Positions 11,460 through 24,560 are shown, counted from the stretch's first letter. The stretch is DNA of 64,000 bases from Stomoxys calcitrans (GCF_963082655.1 NC_081553.1:208138435-208202434), one strand, 5' to 3'. The notes: a model not told the origin generated them from the sequence alone. Numbers and translations are program-made.

Positions 11460-14090
11460 TTTTTGAAAAATTTTCCAAAAGTATTTTTCAAAAAAAAGAA
11501 TGTAATAATAAAATTTGTTTTCAAAACAAATTATTGCAGAAATTTTTCTTTACAAATGTTGTTGTACAAGTCTTTGCTCAGTTTGTTTTGGCTTAGATTC
11601 ATTCCACTAAAATGTTAAGAGACCTCCAGTTCAATGGTACAACGGTACTGTAACAAACATTGCTCTAAGGTGCTACATCTTATAATTTATGATTATTTTT
11701 CTTTATATAATAAGCACAAGTAACAAAAATAATGTGAAAAAAAGAAAAAATTAGACACATTAAATAAAACAACTACTTTTACTTATAGATGGGTTACTTC
11801 TCAAGGCACCGGGCAGCAAACAGCAGTCAACAGCCAGATGCCATTACTAACAATGATGATACCAACTGTAGTTGCCTAGCGGTGGTTTCTTTGGCGGCTG
11901 GCTGAACACAATAAATAAGATATAAAACTGCCTTTTTCCACAATGGATGTATGGATGTATGATGGTTGGCTGGGCGGTTGGTATGTGGCAACAGGAGAAG
12001 GTGTCTGACTCTCTACACCTGTGCCCGTATAAAATGCCAACGAAAAATGTGCGACTTGAAGCTTTACAATTGGATATTGTAAAGAAGCCACTTTTGCTTT
12101 TGGTGTTGTTGCCATAGATATTATATGTCATTTGGATAATTTGCAATGTCTTATGCAATTTGCTTGACTACTACATCTGCCAAATCAGGTGGGAAAAATG
12201 TTTGCGTTAGGTATCCCCGAAAAAGACTTACATTACACATATAAAATTTATTGCTGGTGGATCTTACTTGTAAGTATGTCAACTCTTATCCACCACGTAA
12301 ACCAGGTAGCTTAACTGCTTTGCATAAGATAATAAGGAAAAATATGGCTTACTTTTAGTTATTTGGCTAAACAAAAATGGATCTTAATGGCTAAATTGTA
12401 AGTTAAAAGAATGTCCGTTGAATGTCCGTACCCCGAAAGGGGTACAAGTCTTTAAAAGTTAAATCCATATTTCAAAGTTAGTTTCGTACTCTACTTGTAA
12501 AACCCTTATTGTCATGATAGGTGGTTTAAGAAAAAAGGATGATCCCCAAACTCATGACGTCATATTTTTATGTCAGACTCAGGTTCAGGCAGATCGTTGC
12601 TTAGTTGCAAGGCACAGAAAGCCCTTCTGATACTGAAATATAAAGTGCACTTTTTTCATCACATGATCATTTTAGACTATCTGAATATTGCAAGTAAATG
12701 TAAATTTAAGTCTGTACGAACATAGAAAAATACAAAAAGATATTGATGTTGTACCTTAAAAAATATGGGACCCATCACATAATGTAAGCAAAAATATTGC
12801 ACACTCTTTCCATTACTAGTTTTAACTCTCCGCCAACTATTTCATTCACTAAGTGCATAGTACAGCCAAACAACTAGTTACAATGACTCCTTTTAATGTT
12901 TACTTCAATGTTAAAATAAGTGCGTTGCCAAAGTTGTATTTAACCGTTGTCAACATATTAAAAATAGTACCTTTTACTGCCAAAAAGTATAATTTTTGCT
13001 GAAGTATAGGAATCCACACTGGAGTCCATTGTTGTCGATGTGATAGGACAAAAATGCTCTTTATTGGGCCTACCCCCCTTTTTTGAAATTTTTTGCACCC
13101 CGCCTAATTTTGACCCCCCCCCCCCCCCCCCCCCTTAACCTAGCCAATATCGGAGTCAAACGCGAGGTATTTGCAAGTTTACGAATATGCAAAAAAAGAC
13201 CGACATCTTGACACGGGATACTTCTATGTATATATCCCGATGTATAAAGGAGAAGATTATAAGTACGCAAACAAAAATTAATTTTAATTCTAAGAGACTT
13301 TAAGTTACAAAAATTTTCGAGCGATTTTTTTGGTCGCTAAAGTGTCTTCGGGTCTTTAGCCCCAAAACGGACTTCTGGTTCAAAGACCTGGGTTCAAAAT
13401 TTTTCGATTCGAAAACGCCCGTCAATTGTGTCAAATTCAAAAATTCTAACTCTCTCATGTTCATAGCTGGTAAAGTAAGTAACTATTTTGTATTTTTGGT
13501 ATCTACGTATATCCTATCAAGTTATACCTAAAGCTCTATCTCAATCCGTAAAGAAAGCACCAAATGGTGCCAATAGTAGCACTAAACTTATGTTTTCTCC
13601 CACTTTTAACACGAATCAAGAATAGAATTTAACTCCTTTATAACACGGGCACTGTCGTTAATGTTAAATTTTAGAATGCTATCTTTTACCGTTCGGACCA
13701 GGCGTATTTCGAACTATTAGGTACTTTTTGTACCTAAATGTAGGAATTAAAAAAAAAGGTCATACGTGGTAACACATTTGGTTACTTGATTTGGGCCAAG
13801 CAGTTAGACAAACAGCTCTTGTTTGTGTTTAAACAAAAGAAAGTTTTTCTTAAAACCCAGAAACCTCGATATTATCTTTTTTTAAAATTTCAATAACTTT
13901 AACTTTGGAAAATGTACTAAATTGCTCGCGGGGGTACCGTGGTACATTCGAGCTTTAAAAAGTACGAAAGAATCAAGATTATCATCCTTGGCTTAAGCTA
14001 CTATCTGGCCCTCATGACAAAGAACACGAAATAGGACCACTAACATCACACCCCCACACACCCGAACCCCAATAGTTATCGCCCAGTTAA
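11460..14090. other. Intergenic DNA, no gene seen
   Basis: Mostly unique AT-rich DNA. It contains a poly-C tract (13114-13134). Antisense ORFs at 11847-12158 show no family resemblance and no compositional support. Confidence 0.4.
13114..13134. repeat. Poly-C homopolymer (21 C)
   Basis: Twenty-one uninterrupted C residues in an AT-rich region, equivalent to poly-G on the other strand. Such a tract is prone to slippage and to assembly error. Confidence 0.9.
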
Positions 14091-14094
14091 CAAT

Positions 14095-16600
14095 ATGATC
14101 CGACTTTGTCTGACATCCGACATGTCTACACATCGTCTGACAAAACATACGACAGTTCTTACCAATCTTAAAAGTCTCTCGAAATCGCTGACTGCCCGCG
14201 CCGCATTTTTAGCTACTCCGCATAAACACAAAGCTTTCCAATATTTGCAATATCTGTGGACGCACCCGATAGCTAAGCATCCCGTTATAATGATGAACAC
14301 CACAAAAATCGCAGCTCAAAGTTCCAGCCCATGTGGTCCTCAAAGTTATCCCGTGTCGGCCGGAATCAAACAAATCGTTGCACCTTCGGTGCCTCCAATA
14401 ACTATCAGTGCCCTACCTCGGATGCAGGGGTAAGTCATGTTGTATTTTCTTCTTCTTATTCCTTCTGCCTCTTTTGTTTCAAAAAACTAAGTCAGTCTTT
14501 GTCCATACTTTACCAGAATTGTTAGAGGCCTGAATACCTAAACTTAGAGACATATATTTGAAGTCTTTCGGTAGTGACTTCAAGATATTCGTTTTTACGG
14601 CAATTTGGCATCAGTAATAGTGAACTTTTTTCTGATCAATACCAAGTTTACATATGTGGTGGCATCTAAATTGGCTACCCTTATGGATTATGATGATATT
14701 GAGATTTTGTGCGTCAAGAAAAAATATTTGGCCAGATTCTCATTTTAACGTATTCCTATATTGCACCGAATTCGGAGATATATATCTACCTGTGGTATTC
14801 AGAATTGATAAGGGATGCATCGAATCTGCATGCAGATTCCAAACTTATTTGATTCGGTCACCTCGACTTACCCCCGATATCGTGGTTCTCGAAAGAGAAC
14901 GTCTTTGGCTATGTGTCTGTTTCATCAATGGTCTCTCCAATTTGTATGGATACATTCTGAGAGAACATTTTTTGACCAGTGCTTGATTGAAATTAACAAC
15001 ATTCGTAATGTAACGGATAGGATTTTGGACCTGGTGTTTACCTCGATCGTAGACGTTTGTTTATGTAGATATTTGCGATTTACGGAACCTGAGGATGGAT
15101 ACCATCCGAATTTGTCTGTTGATGTTCAGTTGCGGCGTGGTTTAATGAAAGATATTCCAGTAAAGGATATTGTAGTTATACTAAATTGTCTTCCTGTTCC
15201 AAATTTGCTTATGAAATTAATAGGTTGAATTATTTCCAACGGATTATTCTTTCTGAGGAAGAGGTGCTGAATGGTTTAAAGTCATTAAAGAGTTCCAACA
15301 GGGCTGCATGGTGTGCCGGCGAATATTCTTAAATTTTGTGCCTACGAGTTATATAGGCCACTTATGGCCATATTCACTGATTCATTTTTTTTTCAGGATA
15401 TTCTCCTTATTCCTGGAAGTCAAGTTATATAATTCCTTTACATTCCTTTATATAATTCCTTTATTTAAAATTATAGGGGTATTGCAAAATTAAGTGCAAT
15501 ACCAAAGTTGTTTAAACTTACAACTGACGTGTCATGCATATGATGGTTTTGTAAACAGATTTCAAACAGATGTAATTTACACTGATTTTAGTAAAGCTTT
15601 CGATACTGTGTTCCATGATTTATTACTGTTTAAACATGACATGATGGGTTACCCATCTGTTCTTTTTAATTGGATACCTTCTTATTTACTAGACCTTACA
15701 CAGAAAGTTTACTTTAATAATATTATTTACAAGGATATAGCTGCTTATTCTGGTGTTCCACAGAGCAGCCATTTAGGTCCATTGCTGTTCGTTCTTTACT
15801 TGAATGATCTTCATCAGTTATTCAGTATGCAAGATTTGAATGTTCGCAGATGATGTGAAGCTGTTTTGTAATTTTGATTCTCCAGATTGGTCACTGTGCT
15901 TGCAGAGCGATCTGCACTCTCTGGAGGACTGGTGCATTGTTAATCGCATGTCGCTTAATCGTAAGAGTGCAAGAAGTTATCTCTTTTCAGGGTAAGACCT
16001 ATTCTAGGTGACTATTATGTAGGTTCTTATAAATGGGATAACGTTTTACTGATCTTTGTGTTATTTTGGATGGCAGGCTACGTTTTAATTTGCATATTGA
16101 CTCGTGCATGAATAAGGCAAAGCCGTTGTTGGGTTTTATAAAACGGTGGTCCAAGGTGTTTGATGATCCTTATGTGACCAAGCGTTTGTTTACAAGCTTA
16201 ATCCGATCTACATTGCAATACGGTTATGTGCTTTGAAATCCATTTTACAAGTACTACTCAGATTGGATTGAATGAGTCCAGGTATAAGTTCTTCTTTTTG
16301 CGCTTAGGGGCTTACAATAGAATTCGGCTAAATATCTTCCCCCCTACGAAAACCACTTGAAACTTATTGACTTACCAACGCTCTAAAGGAGGAGCTTGAT
16401 GTTTAGGGCCGTATTTATTGTGAAATTATCGCGTGATAAGAGTGATTCCCAATTCCTAACTGTAGAATTAAATTTTAATATTCCTCTCCGAAATACTCGG
16501 CATTACATACTTCTTAAACTACCTTTAATGAGATCTAATTACGAATTAAGCAATCCGTTTCGCTCTTTGTGTGATGTATATAACAAATTGTAATGGGAGG
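14095..16600 (+). mobile_element. Decayed non-LTR retrotransposon (ORF1 end, endonuclease, RT)
   Basis: Reading left to right on the plus strand: a probable ORF1 C-terminus (14095-14433), then the start of an apurinic-type endonuclease (IVRGLNT followed by FGSDF and VFT, 14517-14610). Next is the endonuclease C-terminus (NVTDRILDLVFTS and EPEDGYHPNLSVDVQL, 14985-15130). Then comes reverse transcriptase (YTDFSKAFDTVFHDLLLF, 15575-15640; SGVPQSSHLGPLLFVLYLND, 15750-15810; FADDVKLF across a frameshift, about 15845-15875), followed by the RT thumb and C-terminal region to about 16590. Stops and frameshifts (for example near 15230 and 15840) show it is dead. The overall form fits the jockey/CR1 side of the LINE tree; the clade is uncertain. 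Confidence 0.85.
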
Positions 16601-17000
16601 TGGCCCCCTCGGTAGGCAAGGGCGGATGTAAGTGGCGTAAGAACGAACGAAAAATCCAACTCAGCAAATTGGGGCAAAAAATCGGGTAGCAGGGCTGAAA
16701 ATTGTTCGCCATTTTTCCACGGTCGTCTAAAGAGAAAAATTGACCGATAATGTTATCTGCCCATAAATCACACTAAACTATGGCATGCATCGGTAACTAT
16801 TGCACGGCATGTAGCTGTTCTTCACCCCAGATGCGATAGTTTTGCTTATTTATTTTGATTTTGATTTTGATAATAAATTTGCAGCCGTTGCACGTTTTTG
16901 AGTTTCTCTACAATGAAATGGCAGAGTATATTGAACACTGTTCACTTTCACAGATGACGTTTGGGCACTAATTTCAATCAATGCTGCCACCCCGACAAAA
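16600..17000. other. Intergenic, nothing recognised
   Basis: No ORF, repeat or RNA signal that I can support. Confidence 0.3.
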
Positions 17001-17004
17001 TATA

Positions 17005-17241
17005 TTGGGTTGCCCAAAAAGTAATTGCGGATTTTTCATATAGTCGGCGTTGACAAATTTTTTCACAGCTTGTGACTCTGTAATTGCATTCTTTCTTCTG
17101 TCAGTTATCAGCTGTTACTTTTAGCTTGCTTTAGAAAAAAATTTAAAAAAAAATATATTTGATTAAAGTTCATTCTAAGTTTTATTAAAAATGCATTTAC
17201 TTTCTTTTAAAAAATCCGCAATTACTTTTTGGGCAACCCAA
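17005..17241 (+). mobile_element. Mariner MITE, copy 1 (237 bp)
   Basis: Terminal inverted repeats begin TTGGGTTGCCCAAAAAGTAA and end in the exact complement. TA dinucleotides at 17003-17004 and 17242-17243 form the target duplication. There is no coding capacity. It is an internally deleted derivative of the mariner whose transposase remnant lies at 25684-26874. Confidence 0.92.
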
Positions 17242-17439
17242 TAACTATACCAAGGAAGCTATGTACTTCACTTACTTTAATTGGCTATGACAGAATAGTA
17301 GAAAAGCGTTCCAAGCGCCTCGGTCTTCTGCGCTCATTCTAAAATCTCTGACAACAAGTTTGGAGGTGTCTCCCACAACTTGATCTTCCCATTGAAAGCT
17401 ATGTAGTCGTATAGAATACTAGCCAGACAGGGCCCGCTC

Positions 17440-18665
17440 CTTCTTTTACTTTATATGGAACAAAATTGTCCTTTGAATATTTACAGAAACGTGGTCTTTC
17501 ATTTGAGTCCCAAGATCGGTAATTATGCATGTCCAATTTAGGGATGTTTTCTAGGGTGAGGTGGTCCCCCAGATACTTAGCCCAAAAAAAAAATATTAGC
17601 AGCGTGCTCTACCTGTTGAGATTCCATTGCAGGATCAGCATTTTGCTCTACCTTCAAAAACCATTTTTTAAACCCCGTATTGCCCTTGGTCTAAGGGGAG
17701 TTTATGGGATGAGGCATCCCCCAAACACTTGGCCCCAAAATTGTTTATTAAATTAGTTTTCAAATCTTAAATACCTTTCATTTGTGCCACATATTACCAT
17801 GATCGGTAAATTCGTATTATACTCCCAAATACCTTCATTTGGCCCCATATGGCGATGGTGATGGCGATGGGCAAAGGGTAGACACCCAGAAAATTGGTCC
17901 CTATTCCCCAATACCTTTCATTTGACCCCACATTGACGGTAAATATGTCCGGTTTAGGGGTGTTTTGTGGTATGAGGTAGTCGTCCAAACACCTAGTATC
18001 AGATTCTTTTTCTACTCTAAAATATTTGAGTCCCATATTGCAATGGTCCTATTTGGGTGGTTTTATGGATGTTTTCTACTCTAAAATACCTGATATTTGA
18101 GCCCCATATTGCAATGGTCCGCAAATACGTCCTATTTGGGTGGTTTTATGGGTGTGGAGTGACCCATAAATACTTTTTTCCGGAATATTGATATCAGATT
18201 TGTGCTTTACTCCCAAAGACTTTTCATTTGAGCCCCATATTGCTATGGTCGTAAATTTGTCCCCTTTGGGGAATGTTTTGGGTAAAGGGTGGACCCCCAG
18301 AAACTTGGTCCCACATTTGGATATTAAATTCGTAATCTACTCGCAAATACTATTAATTTGAGTCCCATATTGTCATTGTCGGAAAATATGTCCGATTTAG
18401 GGGTGTTTTGGGTCCGATAATTGGATATCAGAACTGTTTTTTACTCTTAAATAACTTCTTTTGAGTCCCATATTGTCGTGTTTGGTCAATATATATATAT
18501 TTAGTAGGTTTTGGGGGTGGAGCGGCCCCACTAGGTACCTTATCCGAAATTTGGATACCAAATTTTTGTTTTTTGGTTAGTTTAAGAAAGCACAAAAAAT
18601 TTTGCTTTAATCGCACCATCCATCTCCGAGATCTGGCGTTTCTGAAAATTAGGGTAAGGGGGAGG
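17440..18665. repeat. Family B repeat block, about eight units
   Basis: Tandem units of roughly 130-150 bp carry TTTGAGTCCCATATTG, a CAATGGTC/GATCGG core, GTCCGATTTAGGGGTGTTTT and TTGGATATCAGATTCGT. It is the same family as at 55900-57080. It ends near TTCTGAAAATTAGGGTAAGG at about 18641-18660, as the copy near 57060 does. Confidence 0.7.
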
Positions 18666-18746
18666 GCTTCAAGGGTCATACATTGGTAGAAGTACGACCT
18701 ACGATAACGAATAAGGTACCACCTACCAATGTATGGCCCTTGAAGC
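18666..18746. repeat. 24-bp inverted repeat with 33-nt spacer
   Basis: The arms are 18666-18689 (GCTTCAAGGGTCATACATTG...) and 18723-18746, matching at 23 of 24 positions. It lies at the right edge of the family B block. Confidence 0.8.
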
Positions 18747-18749
18747 TTC

Positions 18750-20455
18750 TACACCTTATGTGGGTGAAAAATCTCCTAACCAAAGACGAAATGCGTCCCA
18801 TAGTGGATGGTGTATTATGGTTGCTTGCTTTCTTTTTCCATTGCAAAAAAACTCGTCACAAAAGAGAAACAAACGTAAAAAAATCACTCTTCAGCACTTA
18901 TACCGCTTATTTTCCATATTTTCTATTAAGCAGAACTCTTAAAACCAGTGGAGTTTATTGCGACCGTTCTTCCTTCTGAAAGACCCCACCTATTAAGGAT
19001 ATCTTATACCCAAGGAGAAAGTTTTGTTACTTTAAAAAATAATTTTTAATATACCCTTCACATAGATATAACCTTAAGTTTCACTCACTTTCCGCAAAAG
19101 TCTTCAACATCACAAACCTACTCTACGATATTGCCTAGCTTAACAAAGTCAAGCTTGCTTGGATATCATTACATATCCCATGCATTCGCTAAGACCTTTT
19201 AAGCATCTCTTTCATAACACATAATCGCATTGAGGTATTAATTTGTTGTACCATACCACCACCGCCGCTAATGATGATGGCAAGATCTGCCTTTAGCTAG
19301 CTGGCAGTGAGATTTTGGTATTTTCGCTTATACATTTAAGGGCGAGGTCAGTTTCAATTTGGGTTTGGGTTTGCTCGCTTACCATACTTAAGATGAAGGA
19401 CTTGGTTACTTGCCCCAACAACAGCTACACGCCACGTACCGACTGCTATAAATCAGCTTAAACATTATTTTCGTTTGGTTTGTTTTCGCTGTAAGTGTGT
19501 GTGTGTGTGTGTGGTGGGGTAAGCCATGATAATATTTTTATGGCGCGCGATCTAAATGGGTATTATTAAATGGTAAACTTGACACTTGACTTCAATGACG
19601 TTTGCAATGTTGTGATAAACTTGAAATCTGGTTACTTTGTTGTAAAAAGGGTTCATTCGTTTTTCCGGTTTTTTTACTCATCGTGGCAAGCAAGTGGTTG
19701 AGTGTAGAAAAAGTTTGACCTAGTTTTACATGAAGATTCTTTGAGAGAGTCAACAAATCAACAGAACAGGTGTGGCGATCAACAGGTTTTTGACCAACAT
19801 ATCCATAAGAAGCATATTGTTGTGAGTTATGTAATGACCATACCAGGATGAAACACCACAAAGGATGCAACAAACACAAGATTTTAAGGAAAAGTACTTT
19901 GTATTTTTTTTAAAGCATAAACTTACTTGAAATGACTCGTTTACAAAATGCAAAATGTGTTTGGACTAAGAAATAAATGGGTGCAGCAGGAATCCAGTTT
20001 TAAAATCGCAAATTTCATCTACCATTGGTGTTGGCCACATAGGTTAGTGATTAATCCATTTAGCTGGTGGTGGTATAGAAAAATTAGTGTGAATAAGTCT
20101 ATCAATTTTCAAATGACATTGGTGGGCTAACAAGTAAGATTTACTGATTTTAAATTAATTTTTAATTTGTGGAAATTTGTTTAAAATTTTTGCATTTGAA
20201 GTTTTTTATTATTATGTTTTTTAAGAAAATTATTTTTTTATACTTATTAGTAATTTTTTTAATTTTTTTCTTATTTATTTTTAATTATTCATTAAAATTA
20301 AAATTTGAAAGCGATTTATATTTTTTATGTTTTATGCAAATTTTTGTTATAAATTTTTTGAATTGTGATCATATTTTGCAGAGGAGAGTCTTAGTGAGGG
20401 GTCAAGTGGCACTCTGTAGCCTATGATTCTCAATTTAAAGGCGAGTTATTGACAC
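18750..20455. other. Intergenic, no gene supported
   Basis: Contains a GT microsatellite (19495-19513) and very AT-rich sequence (20110-20370). Short ORFs at 18733-18979, 19592-19879 and 20169-20426 lack recognisable features. Confidence 0.4.
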
Positions 20456-20459
20456 CTTT

Positions 20460-21035
20460 AAATCACCTATTGCCAACATCAAGGTCTGTTTCCAGGTTAG
20501 GGGCGGCTGCAGGCGAGCGTCGCATCTTTGAGCAAGCGGTTCGTACCATCGAGGGATACATGTGAGATCCCACATAACTCATCCGGTTGGGGTGCTGGGC
20601 CAGTAAACTGCACCGGAAGACTATTAGAATTACTCTGAGAAACAAAAAAAACTGTAGTAAAAACTGATTCCCCTAACGAAGACGACCCACGCAAACGAAA
20701 ATAAGACCATGATCTGCGTATCTGCAACTCTTTATATAGATGGTGCTGTATATGCACTGGCGGATGTATTGGAGAACCAAGAATGGGTTCACAACAACAC
20801 CAAACGATGGCGGACTTTACTATAGCTGCCATGACGGCGAGTCATAAATTTGACTGTACGAGACTGAAACATCTTATCTCCAAGTTTGCTCCGATGGATG
20901 AGAAGCTAAACACAGTATGTATAAAAGCCAAATTCATCTATATCAGCCTTATTTTTGTCTATGCCCCGACAGAAGACAAGGACGAGCAGACCAAAGATAT
21001 TTTCTACATGCGCCCAGAGAGAGAATACAATCGTT
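20460..21035 (+). mobile_element. LINE fragment: 5' region and endonuclease start
   Basis: On the plus strand the stretch from 20783 reads as a LINE endonuclease piece. It includes MDEKLNTVCIKAKFIYISLI, then VYAPTEDKDEQTKD and REYNR. The YAPTE motif is part of the apurinic-type endonuclease of non-LTR elements. The reading stops abruptly where a family A block begins (about 21040). The matching RT portion appears at 22905 onward, on the other side of that block. Confidence 0.7.
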
Positions 21036-21039
21036 TAAG

Positions 21040-22905
21040 ATCGGTTGGGTCGAATCTTATATACCCTTCACCATGGATCGCATATGTCAAGTTCTTTGAC
21101 CGGTATCCCTTTAAAGGCAAACAAAGTATTGGGTTGCCCAAAAAGTAATTGCGGATTTTTTAAAAGAAAGTAAATGCATTTTTAATAAAACTTAGAATGA
21201 ACTTTAATCAAATATACTTTTTTTACACTTTTTTTCTAAAGCAAGCTAAAAGTAACAGCTGATGACTGACAGAAGAAAGAATGCAATTACAGAGTCACAA
21301 GCTGTGAAAAAATTTGTCAACGCCGACTATATGAATTACTTTTTGGGCAACCCAATATAATAGATAAAAATTGCCATGATATTGTAGCTATATCAGAAAT
21401 ATTTCTGATAAAAAAAATAAATCGGAAAAAATTTCACCCTATAGGGGCTTGAGGAGATAAAACGGGAGATCGGTTTATATGGGTGCGAAGACCATACTTG
21501 GGATAATTGTTGGAAGTTGCAACAAAAGGCTTCATGCTTAATTTCAGCCAAATCGGATAATAATAGCTCCCTCTAGAGGCTCAAGAAGTCAAGATCCGAT
21601 ATCGGTTTATATGGCAGTTATATCAGGTTATGAACCGATTTAGACCATACCTAGCACAGTTGTTGCAAGTCATTACAAAATACCTCATACAAAATTTCTG
21701 CGAAATTGGATAATAATTGTAGCCTCTCTGAAGTCAATGTCCAAGATCGTTTTAAATAGCATGGAACATGGCTAAATCAACTCAGAATGTCACATTTGTT
21801 AGAAGTCATAGCAGAACATTATGTGTAAAATTTCAGCCAAATCGGACAAAAATTGCAGCTTCCAGGGGCTCAAGAAGTCAAATTCGGAGATCGGTTTATG
21901 TGGGAGCTATATCATGTTCTTGACCGATTTGGACTGTACTTGATAAATTTGTTGGAAGTCATAACAGAACACTATAAACAAAATTTTAGCCAAATCGGAC
22001 AAAAATTGCGGCAGCCAGGGGGCTCAAGAAGTCAAAATGGGAGATCGCTTTATATGAGAGCTTTACAAGGTTCTTTACCGATTTGGACCACAGTTTTTGA
22101 AGTTTATAATAGAACACTATGTGCAAAATTTCGGCCAAATCGGACAAAAATTGCGATTTCCAGGGGCTCAAGACGTCAAATCGGTAGATCAGTTAATATG
22201 AGAGTTATATCATTATTTACCGATTTGAACCATACTTGGCACAGTTATTGGAACAAAACACTACACGCTCAATTTCAGCCAAATGGGACAAAAGTTGCGG
22301 CTTCCAGGGGCTCAAAAAGTCAAATCGGGAGATCGGTTTATATAGGAGTTATATAAGTTTCTTGACCGATTCGTACCCTACACTAGAACACCACGTGCAA
22401 AATTTCAGCCAAATCGGACAAAAATTGCAGCTTGTAAGGGCTCAAGAAGTCAAAATTGTGCGATCGATTCATATAGGAGCTATATCAGGTTCTTAACCGA
22501 TTTGAACCGTACTTGGCACAGCTTTTGAAAGTCATAACAGAACACTAGGTGCAAATTACAGCCAAATCAAATGACAATTGAAGCTTCCAGGGGCTCAAGA
22601 AGTCAAATCATGAGATCCGTTTATATGGGAGCTATATCCAAATCCGAACCGATACTGCCTATTTGCAATCTACAATGACCTACATCAATATTAAGTAACT
22701 GTGCAAAATTTCAAGCAGCTAACTTTACGCGTTCGACCGCTATTGTAATTTCAAACTACGGACAGACGGAGATGGTTAGATCGACTCAGAATGTCGAGAC
22801 GATCAACAATATATACTTTATGGGATCCTAGATCAATATTTCGAGGTGTTACAAACGGAATGACTAGATTAGCATAACCCCCTCCTATGGTGGTGGGTAT
22901 AACAA
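21040..22905. repeat. Family A (Helentron/DINE-like) element interrupting a LINE
   Basis: The left end has GTCGAATCTTATATACCCTT and CACCATGGATCGCATATGTC. The right end has GCATAACCCCCTCCTATGGT and GGTGGGTATAA. Between lie about ten units of roughly 170-175 bp with CAAATCGGACAAAAATTGC, GGGGCTCAAGAAGTCAAAT and GATCGGTTTATATGGGAGCT. A mariner MITE (21129-21355) sits inside. ORF 21853-22356 is repeat read-through. Confidence 0.8.
21129..21355 (-). mobile_element. Mariner MITE, copy 2 (227 bp)
   Basis: It has the same ends as copy 1 in the opposite orientation, with TA duplications at 21127-21128 and 21356-21357. It is inserted in the family A element, so it is younger than that element. Confidence 0.9.
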
Positions 22906-23240
22906 GGCAGCATGAACCGTTGAGCTACCCGCTGAACTATTAAAGGCCGGAGATGACACGCTAATAGCGCATATGCATCAGCTCGTCTGCTCAATTTGAC
23001 TAGAAGAATGTGCATACCCGAAGATTGGGACCTAGGCATACTATATCCCGTACACAAGAAACCAATCTGCCACCGCCGATAGTGAAAGCGAAGAAAATAA
23101 CACAGTACCAATCCCTAATGATGGTATAGAATAAATACCACCTATTCGTAATGAGGTCCTGGTAGCAGTGACCCGAATGTGACAAAAAGGCAGCAGGGGC
23201 CGATGGGTTAGCAGTTGGCCTATTTCAGACTTATGGTTGT
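22905..23240 (+). mobile_element. LINE fragment: reverse transcriptase N-terminal part
   Basis: The plus strand reads PAELLKAGDDTLIAHMHQLV, then after a stop and frame slip a piece resembling RMCIPEDWDLGILYPVHKK. This matches the conserved RT entry region of LINEs ('...P..W..G...P.HKKG'). It is probably the continuation of the LINE at 20460-21035, split by the family A block. Confidence 0.65.
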
Positions 23241-23269
23241 GATCCAGCAAGAAGAGCGCATACCTAGAG

Positions 23270-24395
23270 ATGCCGATGGTTAAATACCCGGGTATTTACC
23301 TTTTTATACCCAAATGTTGGGTTTTTATAAGTTTTCAGATATTTTGGGTATGAAAACATTTTTCAATGAATTTTTGATGATTTTGCATTCTTTGTATATA
23401 AACCTGACCATCTGATACCGTAAAATCGGAATTTTGTTATATATAGCCGCTATTTATACAAATCTCAAGACTTAAAATCTTGAGACAATTAATTGCCCAA
23501 TTTCCACCCGATTTCGATGAAAATTGGCCCAGTGAGTTCTGGCAGACCTCTACCTATTCCTATCAAATGTGGTCCACATCGTACCATATTTGGATTTAAC
23601 TGCCATATAAACCCATCTACCGATAATGGAGTATTGAGCCTATAAAAGGAGTATTTTTTCATCCGATTTCTATGCAATTTAGCACATTGAGTTCTAGTAG
23701 ACCTCCACACTTATTTGTAGAATGTGGTCCAGATCGGACCATATTTGGATATAGCTGCCATACAGACCGATTTCCCGATATAAAATATTGACCCTATAAA
23801 AGGAGGATTTTTCTTGCAATTTTGATAAAATTTTGAACAATGAGTTTTGTTACTATATTTCTGTTGAATATCGTCCAGATTGGACCATATTTGGGTATAG
23901 CTGCCATACAGACCGATCTCTCGATATGGAGTATTGAGCCTAGAAAAGGAGCATTTTTCATTCGATTTTGATGAAATTTTAAACAGTGAGTTTTAATAGA
24001 CCTCTGCACATTTTTGTAATAACCAAATATGGTCCGATCTAGACCACACTTCACAGAAATGGGTAGGGTTCTGCCAGAACTTACTGTGCCAAATTTCATC
24101 GAAATAGGGATGACCTATTTATTGTCTCAAGTCTTTAAGGCTGGAGATCGGTCTTTATATAGCTAAGTATCGATTTTATGAGATCAGAAGATCAGGTTCA
24201 TATACTCTTTGTATACGAAATCAACAAAAATTTTTTGGAAAATGATTTTAGTACCAAAATATCTGAAAACTTATAAATACCCAAAAAAGATATTTATTGT
24301 ATAAATACCCAAAAAAGGTATTTATTGTATAAATACCTAATAACTACCTTTTTTTGCCATTGGGTATTTACCCGGTAGAAACCCATCTCTATGCA
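23270..24395. repeat. Family C element with inverted-repeat ends (about 1.12 kb)
   Basis: A perfect 21-bp inverted repeat (23327-23347 and 24254-24274; core AAGTTTTCAGATATTTTGG) is nested in further inverted copies of GGGTATTTACC (23291 and 24363 area). Inside are family A-like units containing GATCGGACCATATTTGGATA and GCTGCCATACAGACCGAT. No protein. It lies between two copies of the same LINE RT segment. Confidence 0.65.
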
Positions 24396-24560
24396 TACCC
24401 GATGATTAGAACCCAGGCATACTATGTGTTGTACACAAGAAAGGAGATGAGAACGAATGTGCCTATAAGTCTCCTTTCCATCGCATAGAAAATACTCTCG
24501 AGCGAACTATCAAAAAGATTAAAGTCCTGACATTTATACGAGATAATTGGGCTCTCTTAA
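24396..24560 (+). mobile_element. Second LINE RT fragment, duplicate of 23015-23070
   Basis: GCATACCCGATGATTAGAAC and GGCATACTATGTGTTGTACA repeat the sequence at 23013-23060 (GCATACCCGAAGATTGGGAC and so on), then continue further. The LINE is therefore represented twice around the family C element. Confidence 0.6.

Noticed and set aside
11303..11618. Opposed ORFs rich in SDKFSIKK or NLSDNFF
   Set aside because: They are the palindromic A-rich minisatellite.
21853..22496. ORFs of 167 and 86 codons
   Set aside because: Family A tandem units read through; no protein family.
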